A DNA stretch of 64,000 nucleotides from Phycisphaerales bacterium AB-hyl4 (GTDB taxonomy: Bacteria; Planctomycetota; Phycisphaerae; Phycisphaerales; Phycisphaeraceae). The notes under the pieces are model-generated. The model had not been told where the DNA came from. It saw nothing but the letters and a program-made list of their open reading frames with translations, and did not search any database. The position numbers and the translations under genes were made by a program. The stretch's first letter is position 1. Each line of letters starts with the position of its first letter. Shown piece by piece: positions 59,785-64,000 of the stretch. The stretch is from contig JBGUBD010000016.1 in NCBI GenBank assembly GCA_041821185.1, forward strand, positions 20,755 to 84,754. Reading direction: 5' to 3'.

Positions 59785-60383
59785 CGCGTACCGCCCGGCT
59801 AAGCCTCGTTGCAGCCTTGCTGCTGACGTGCACGCTCGCCGTGGTCAACGTCGGCTGCGATATCGTCGCCGACAACGACGTCAGCAACGCGATCGACCTG
59901 CACGATCGGCTGGTCGACATCGAGTTGCACGAAGAGGCCGGCCAGCAATACATCGTGCTCCAGCACAACGGCGAAGAGCAGCGGCTCACCCCCGCGCAGT
60001 ACATGCTTGCCCTGCAACAGCAACGCGACCGCCAGCGCGACAAGGGCTGGCTGTTCGTGCTGTTTAACATCACAAGCTGGGTTGGCGTGCTGTGGGTGGC
60101 GCTGGGCTTGAGCGGCCAGTTGATCTTCACCGGCCGCATGATCCTTCAGTGGCTCGCCAGCGAGAAGGAACGCCGATCCGTCGTGCCGCCGGCGTTCTGG
60201 TGGATGAGCCTCATCGGCGCGAGCATGCTGCTGGCCTACTTTATGTGGCGAAAAGACATCGTCGGCGTCATCGGCCAAGGCGGCGGTTGGCTCATCTACG
60301 CCCGCAACCTGTGGATGATCCACCGCCCGGCGTTCGTCGCCCCCGAGCCCGACGCGATGCCACGCGAGCCTTCCGCGTCGTAA
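59781..60383 (+). CDS. Lipid-A-disaccharide synthase N-terminal domain (LAB_N) membrane protein
   Basis: The 200-residue protein has an N-terminal hydrophobic segment (LVAALLLTCTLAVVNVGC, possibly a lipobox ending in Cys), a periplasmic part (about 30-85), and the LAB_N core WVALGLSGQLIFTGRMILQWLASEKERRSVVPPAFWWMSLIGASMLL with YFMWRKDIVGVIGQGGGWLIYARNLW. LAB_N proteins often accompany ArnT and GT2 genes and are thought to act on lipid A. ATG 59781 overlaps the GT2 stop. Confidence 0.87.
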   Translation: MTRTARLSLVAALLLTCTLAVVNVGCDIVADNDVSNAIDLHDRLVDIELHEEAGQQYIVLQHNGEEQRLTPAQYMLALQQQRDRQRDKGWLFVLFNITSWVGVLWVALGLSGQLIFTGRMILQWLASEKERRSVVPPAFWWMSLIGASMLLAYFMWRKDIVGVIGQGGGWLIYARNLWMIHRPAFVAPEPDAMPREPSAS

Positions 60384-60453
60384 ACATCATGTTGAGCCCC
60401 TGCGCCCACGATACGGATTTACCCTTCAAACTCGGGCTCGGTGTGTATAAGAC

Positions 60454-60484
60454 GGAAGCCCACGGCGTGACGCCGTGGGCTTCC
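60454..60484. repeat. 29-nt palindrome family, CGTGACG-centre copy 2
   Basis: GGAAGCCCACGG, centre CGTGACG, CCGTGGGCTTCC, extended to 31 nt by one extra pair. It lies between the convergent LAB_N and SPOR genes. No T-tract follows on either strand. Confidence 0.75.
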
Positions 60485-60524
60485 GGTGCACCCAAGCTTC
60501 ATATCCGATTCATATAAAGCCGTG

Positions 60525-61373
60525 TCAGTTCGTCCGACCGGCCAGCGGTACGATGATCGCGTTCGTCACCCCCATGCGTGCCCGCGCGTCGTAAGCGCCC
60601 TGGTAGCTGCTGAACGTGCCCACATGCACCAGCGTCATCGTTCGGCCGTCGGTCGACCGGGCGGGCACGATGCGCGGGCTGCCGAAGCGCATCTCGACCG
60701 AGCGCTCCGCTACTTCTTCCGCTGCGCTGCGGGCGTTCTCTTCGGTGCTGAACGCGCCAAGCTGCACGGTGTAGCCCGTCACGGACAACTGGTCCAGCGC
60801 ACGCTGCCGCAGCGATTCGCTTTCCGTCGTGTTGCGTGCCAGCAGCAGCGACGTGCGGGCCTGCGGCCAGCGGCCGAGGCGCTGCTGCGCGATGCCCGCG
60901 TAAAAGTAAGCCTGCGCGCGATCTTCGCCAGACAGATACTCCGCGCCCTGCGTGAGCTGGTCGGCGGCCTGCTCGTATCGGCCGCTGCGGTATTGCAGCA
61001 GCCCGAGGTTGGCCAGCGCATCGCCGCGCAGCGAGCCGTCTCGGCTGCGGGACGCTTGCCGCAGCAGCCGCTCGGCCGAGTTTAGGCGTCCGATGCGCAT
61101 CGCCGCGAGCCCGCCTACGTAGGCTGCCTCGTCACGGTCCAGCAGGTCGCCGCGTCGCGCCCGGGCCGAGCCGGCGTGGTAGGCTGCTTCGTACTGGCCC
61201 TGCTCATACAGCTCGGCGTAGTCGGCGCCCTCGCCCGGCCCGCCGGTCGCACAGCCCGACAGCCCAGCCGTCAATGCCAGCATGCACACCGCCGCCATCA
61301 TCACCCCGGCAGCCCCGCGCCAGGCCCGCAGCACTGCCAGGTCCTTGACTGAAAACATGCACAACCCTTTCAT
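60525..61373 (-). CDS. SPOR-domain lipoprotein with TPR-like repeats
   Basis: The 282-residue protein has a lipoprotein signal (VMMAAVCMLALTAGLSGC), a helical repeat region of about residues 45-190 (EQGQYEAAYHAGSARARRGD, LNSAERLLRQASRSRDG, SGRYEQAADQLTQGAEYL) and a C-terminal SPOR domain (TVQLGAFSTEENARSAAEEV, RTMTLVHVGTFSSYQGAYDARARMG). SPOR domains bind denuded peptidoglycan at division sites. ATG 61373 has GGGAG about 10 nt upstream; ATG 61358 has AAAGGG 7 nt upstream and is nearly as good. It is divergent from the acyl-AMP ligase. Confidence 0.88.
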   Translation of the reverse strand: MKGLCMFSVKDLAVLRAWRGAAGVMMAAVCMLALTAGLSGCATGGPGEGADYAELYEQGQYEAAYHAGSARARRGDLLDRDEAAYVGGLAAMRIGRLNSAERLLRQASRSRDGSLRGDALANLGLLQYRSGRYEQAADQLTQGAEYLSGEDRAQAYFYAGIAQQRLGRWPQARTSLLLARNTTESESLRQRALDQLSVTGYTVQLGAFSTEENARSAAEEVAERSVEMRFGSPRIVPARSTDGRTMTLVHVGTFSSYQGAYDARARMGVTNAIIVPLAGRTN

Positions 61374-61472
61374 GACGAATGACTCCCAGTCGCGAACTGC
61401 GAACAGGCTTGATAGTGTACCTTTGTTGACGGATTGGCGCGTTATTCGATCACCATCTCGGGAGCCTTTGAC

Positions 61473-62972
61473 ATGAGTCTGCTCTGGCCCATTCTCAAGC
61501 ACGCCTTCACTGCCCCACGCACCACCGCCGTCGTGGACGACATGCAAAGCTACAGCTACCTCAAGCTCGCCGCCGCCGGCTTGTTCATGGCCAACAAGAT
61601 CGCCAAAACCACCGACAAAAAACACGTTGGCGTCATGCTGCCCAGCTCCGGCGGGTTCGCCGCCGCCATGCTCGGCACGTGGATGCTCGGCCGGGTGCTC
61701 GTGCCGCTGAACTTCCTGCTCAAAAAGGAAGACCTCGCCTACATCATCCGCGACAGCGATATCGACACCATCCTCACCGTCCCGCAGATGCTCGAGTTCC
61801 TCGGCGGCCGCGACAGCCTGCCCGCGGAAACCAACGTTGTCGAACTCGCCAAGGCCGACTTCAAAGGCCTGCCCCGGCCGCGCTGGCCCAAGTCCGCCAA
61901 GGACGACGACCTGGCTGTTATCCTCTACACCTCCGGCACGAGCGGCAAGCCCAAGGGCGTCATGCTCAGCCACGGCAACCTGCACCGCGATGTCGACGCC
62001 GCCATCGAGCACGCCGGCCTCAGCTCGGCTGACACGTTCCTCGGCGTGCTGCCGCAGTTTCACAGCTTCGGCCTGACCGCGCTGACACTACTGCCACTGC
62101 GCCTGAAGTCACGCGTCGTCTACTCCGCTCGCTTCGTGCCCAAAAAAGTCGTCGAGCTCATCCGCGAGCATCGCCCGGAAATCTTCATGGGCGTGCCTTC
62201 CATGTACGGCGCGATGCTGTCCGTCAAAGACGCCACCAAGGAAGACTTCAGCTCCGTCCGCATCCCCATCTCCGGCGGCGAGCCGCTGCCCGATGCGCTC
62301 TACGACGCGTGCAAAGAAAAGATCGGCATCGAACTGCTCGAAGGCTACGGCCTGACCGAAACCTCGCCCATCGCGACATGGGCCACACCCACTCAGAAAA
62401 AACGCCACTCCGTCGGCCGTGCCCTGCCGGGCGTCACCGTCGTCACCGTCGATGACAACGACAAGCCACAGGGCGCGAACGAGGAAGGCGAAATCGTCAT
62501 CGCCGGCCCCATCATCATGCAAGGCTATTACAAGCGCGACGACCTCACCGACGAAGTCATGTTCGACCTGCAACTGCCCGATCGTGACAAACCCATCCGC
62601 GCCTTCCGCACAGGCGACATCGGCCACATCGACGACGAAGGCTACGTCTTCATCACCGGCCGCAAGAAGGAAATGCTCATCATCGGCGGCGAAAACGTCT
62701 TCCCTCGCGAGATCGAAGAAGTGCTCAACAAGCACGAATCGGTCAAAGCCTCGGCCGTGATCGGCAAGGCCGACGACATGCGCGGCGAAGTGCCGATCGC
62801 GTTCGTGGAAGTCGAAGACGACGCCGAGTTCGATGCGGGCAAGGTGCGCAGTCATTGTCGGGAGCTGCTCGCGCAATACAAAGTGCCGCGTGAGATCCAC
62901 GTCGTCGACGAACTGCCGCGCAGCCCCACTGGGAAAGTGCTTCGGCGGGAGCTGAAAAACAACAGCGACTGA
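61473..62972 (+). CDS. AMP-dependent acyl-CoA/fatty-acid ligase
   Basis: The 499-residue ANL-family enzyme has the phosphate-binding loop LYTSGTSGKPKGVMLSHGN, GYGLTETSP, FRTGDIGHIDDEGYVFITGRKKEMLIIGGENVFPREIEEVL region, and the catalytic Lys in RSPTGKVLRRELK. It adenylates a carboxylic acid, probably a fatty acid, and passes it to CoA or a carrier protein. ATG 61473 has GGGAG 9 nt upstream. No carrier protein or fatty-acid genes are adjacent, so the substrate is unknown. Confidence 0.92.
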   Translation: MSLLWPILKHAFTAPRTTAVVDDMQSYSYLKLAAAGLFMANKIAKTTDKKHVGVMLPSSGGFAAAMLGTWMLGRVLVPLNFLLKKEDLAYIIRDSDIDTILTVPQMLEFLGGRDSLPAETNVVELAKADFKGLPRPRWPKSAKDDDLAVILYTSGTSGKPKGVMLSHGNLHRDVDAAIEHAGLSSADTFLGVLPQFHSFGLTALTLLPLRLKSRVVYSARFVPKKVVELIREHRPEIFMGVPSMYGAMLSVKDATKEDFSSVRIPISGGEPLPDALYDACKEKIGIELLEGYGLTETSPIATWATPTQKKRHSVGRALPGVTVVTVDDNDKPQGANEEGEIVIAGPIIMQGYYKRDDLTDEVMFDLQLPDRDKPIRAFRTGDIGHIDDEGYVFITGRKKEMLIIGGENVFPREIEEVLNKHESVKASAVIGKADDMRGEVPIAFVEVEDDAEFDAGKVRSHCRELLAQYKVPREIHVVDELPRSPTGKVLRRELKNNSD

Positions 62973-63307
62973 TCGGTCGGCCACGGATCGCGTTGGCCGA
63001 TGTGGTGGATCGTTTGCAAATGCCTGGCTGCGTCCGAGGCAGCGGCGGGCGGGCGCGCTGCCTGCGAAGCAGGGGGGGTGTGATAAGTGATTGCGGATTG
63101 GACATGAACCTCGGATCCCCGTAGCCCCACGCGGGAGCTGGCCTTCGTCCGATAAGCAGCAAATCGTTACAGGCTGCAAAGTCGGCTTACGTCGCATAGG
63201 TCGATCACCGATAAATCCTTCGCCTGCTTGTCCGCCTGACACCAGGGGTGATGCCCGCGTGCATGACCGTTGTCAGGTTTTCCAAGCGTAACCAGAGGGA
63301 TAATTAG
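62973..63307. other. Intergenic region between the acyl-AMP ligase and the final gene
   Basis: The 335-bp gap holds a truncated ATAG/GTAG-headed palindromic element (63121-63140) and the GAGGG ribosome binding site of the last gene. No gene or clear terminator is supported. Confidence 0.5.
63121..63140 (+). repeat. Truncated GTAG-headed palindromic element
   Basis: GTAGCCCCACGC with loop GGGA and then GCTGG matches the first 18 nt of the inverted element at 13297-13323 read on the other strand, then diverges. It looks like half of a REP-like hairpin. Confidence 0.6.
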
Positions 63308-64000
63308 ATGTTGCGATTGCGTTTGGCCGGAATCCGTCAATGGGTCGATTATCGCGGGTGGCGCGGCTGCTGGATGGGGTTGGTTGTGGCGGTGTTGACC
63401 CTGGCCGTCAGCGCGCAGTCGATGTGGGCGTTCGATACGAATCCGGTGGAAGCCCGGTGGACCAGTGGCCAGGGAAACTGGTTCATCGCATCGCATTGGA
63501 GCACTGGCGAAGTGCCGGACGGAACCACCGCCGTGGAAATCGGGAGAGATTGGGAGGTTTTATCGGTCGAGATCGACCAACCCGGCGCGATAGCATATAG
63601 CTTGGATCTCAGCGATCGGCTCGGAGGTGCGAGTATCGACATCAAGGAGGGGGGAACGCTTGATGTGTTGGCTGGCGGCGCGCGGATCGGACAGTTCGTG
63701 GTCGGCATTACGGAGCTTTTCGCGAACAGCCGGATGTCGGTGGCGGGCACGACTGAGATTGGTACGTACGGCCACGGGACTTTGATCCTCGGCGAGGGCA
63801 GCCGATTCGAGACGAACCAGCCGATCATCCTCGGCGTCGCGACCGAAAGCACTGGCACGATTGTGATCCGAGGCGACACGGCCGGCGTCATCGACGCCCC
63901 GGCCATCCAGAGCGGCGACGGCACCGCCACGGTCGACTTCAATCACACCGATCTCGACTACTGGTTCACCCACGACGGGACCGCCGACGGGGACGCCGTC
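63308..64000 (+). CDS. Exported beta-strand-repeat protein, autotransporter-associated type (3' end missing)
   Basis: The frame from ATG 63308 is open for 231 codons to the window edge. It begins MLRLRLAGIRQWVDYRGWRGCWMG, has a hydrophobic signal segment (LVVAVLTLAVSAQSMWA) and then repetitive beta-strand sequence of the kind found in autotransporter/PEP-CTERM beta-helices: RWTSGQGNWFIASHWSTGEVPDG, VEIDQPGAIAYSLDLS, and GDGTATVDFNHTDLDYWFTHDG, the last resembling the autotransporter-associated repeat (VxFNHT). GAGGG lies upstream of the ATG. It is probably a large surface protein whose sorting signal lies beyond the window. Confidence 0.8.
   Translation, partial: MLRLRLAGIRQWVDYRGWRGCWMGLVVAVLTLAVSAQSMWAFDTNPVEARWTSGQGNWFIASHWSTGEVPDGTTAVEIGRDWEVLSVEIDQPGAIAYSLDLSDRLGGASIDIKEGGTLDVLAGGARIGQFVVGITELFANSRMSVAGTTEIGTYGHGTLILGEGSRFETNQPIILGVATESTGTIVIRGDTAGVIDAPAIQSGDGTATVDFNHTDLDYWFTHDGTADGDAV

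Noticed and set aside
60525-62063. 512-codon minus-strand frame as the full SPOR protein
   Set aside because: The first 230 codons run antisense through the acyl-AMP ligase. The lipoprotein signal and ribosome binding site place the start at 61373.

Overview
The window is GC-rich, densely coded DNA from a Gram-negative-type bacterium. It carries TonB-dependent uptake, an outer-membrane receptor, a lipid-A-synthase N-terminal domain protein and SPOR lipoprotein genes. The mix of a PEP-CTERM exported protein, a GldA/F/G-like ABC system with DUF4340, GerW in an apparent non-sporeformer, very long PstC and PstA, and an ArsR-methyltransferase beside ahcY points to Planctomycetota, most likely a Phycisphaerae-type lineage. 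That assignment is inferred from gene content only. I saw no rRNA, tRNA, CRISPR array, IS element or phage gene.

Layout. 1-1.6 kb: 3' part of a PAS/histidine-kinase/receiver hybrid. 2.0-9.8 kb: one translationally coupled iron-uptake operon (FecA-like receptor, DUF3450, TtpC-like ExbB, ExbB, ExbD, TonB, TPR protein) behind a Fur-like palindrome and a G-rich leader. 9.8-16.1 kb: thyA-folA, panC, a glycosyltransferase, DUF2203, a YpdA-like reductase and a PEP-CTERM protein. 16.3-18.9 kb: an ArsR-methyltransferase fusion and ahcY with a clear promoter, operator and terminator. 19.2-21.2 kb: a LysM protein and YmdB. 21.5-30.8 kb: the complete phosphate module pstS-C-A-B-phoU facing phoB-phoR, with matching four-repeat PHO-box candidates at both promoters.

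30.8-43.9 kb: dnaE (carrying repeat-derived in-frame insertions), an orphan adenine/cytosine methyltransferase, a seven-iron ferredoxin, a 2-hydroxyacid dehydrogenase, DUF4340, DUF4126, dinB and a TlpA-like fusion. 44.2-48.1 kb: GldA/F/G-like ABC system. 48.1-56.5 kb: an amino-acid permease, GerW and a full seven-gene Mrp Na+/H+ antiporter operon. 57-61.4 kb: an envelope glycosylation operon (ArnT/PMT-like, GT2, LAB_N) and a SPOR lipoprotein. 61.5-64 kb: an acyl-AMP ligase and the start of an exported beta-strand-repeat protein that runs off the edge.

The most unusual signal is not a gene. Several families of short palindromes (a 29-nt element in seven copies, paired ATAG-headed hairpins, a CGCGGCTAAATG-tailed hairpin, and AT-rich AATTTCGGATTT-type repeats) sit between genes. 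Some have entered genes: dnaE twice, the folA start, and the 3' ends of the PEP-CTERM and ABC-permease genes. Some of them also serve as terminators or form an intra-operon stem.
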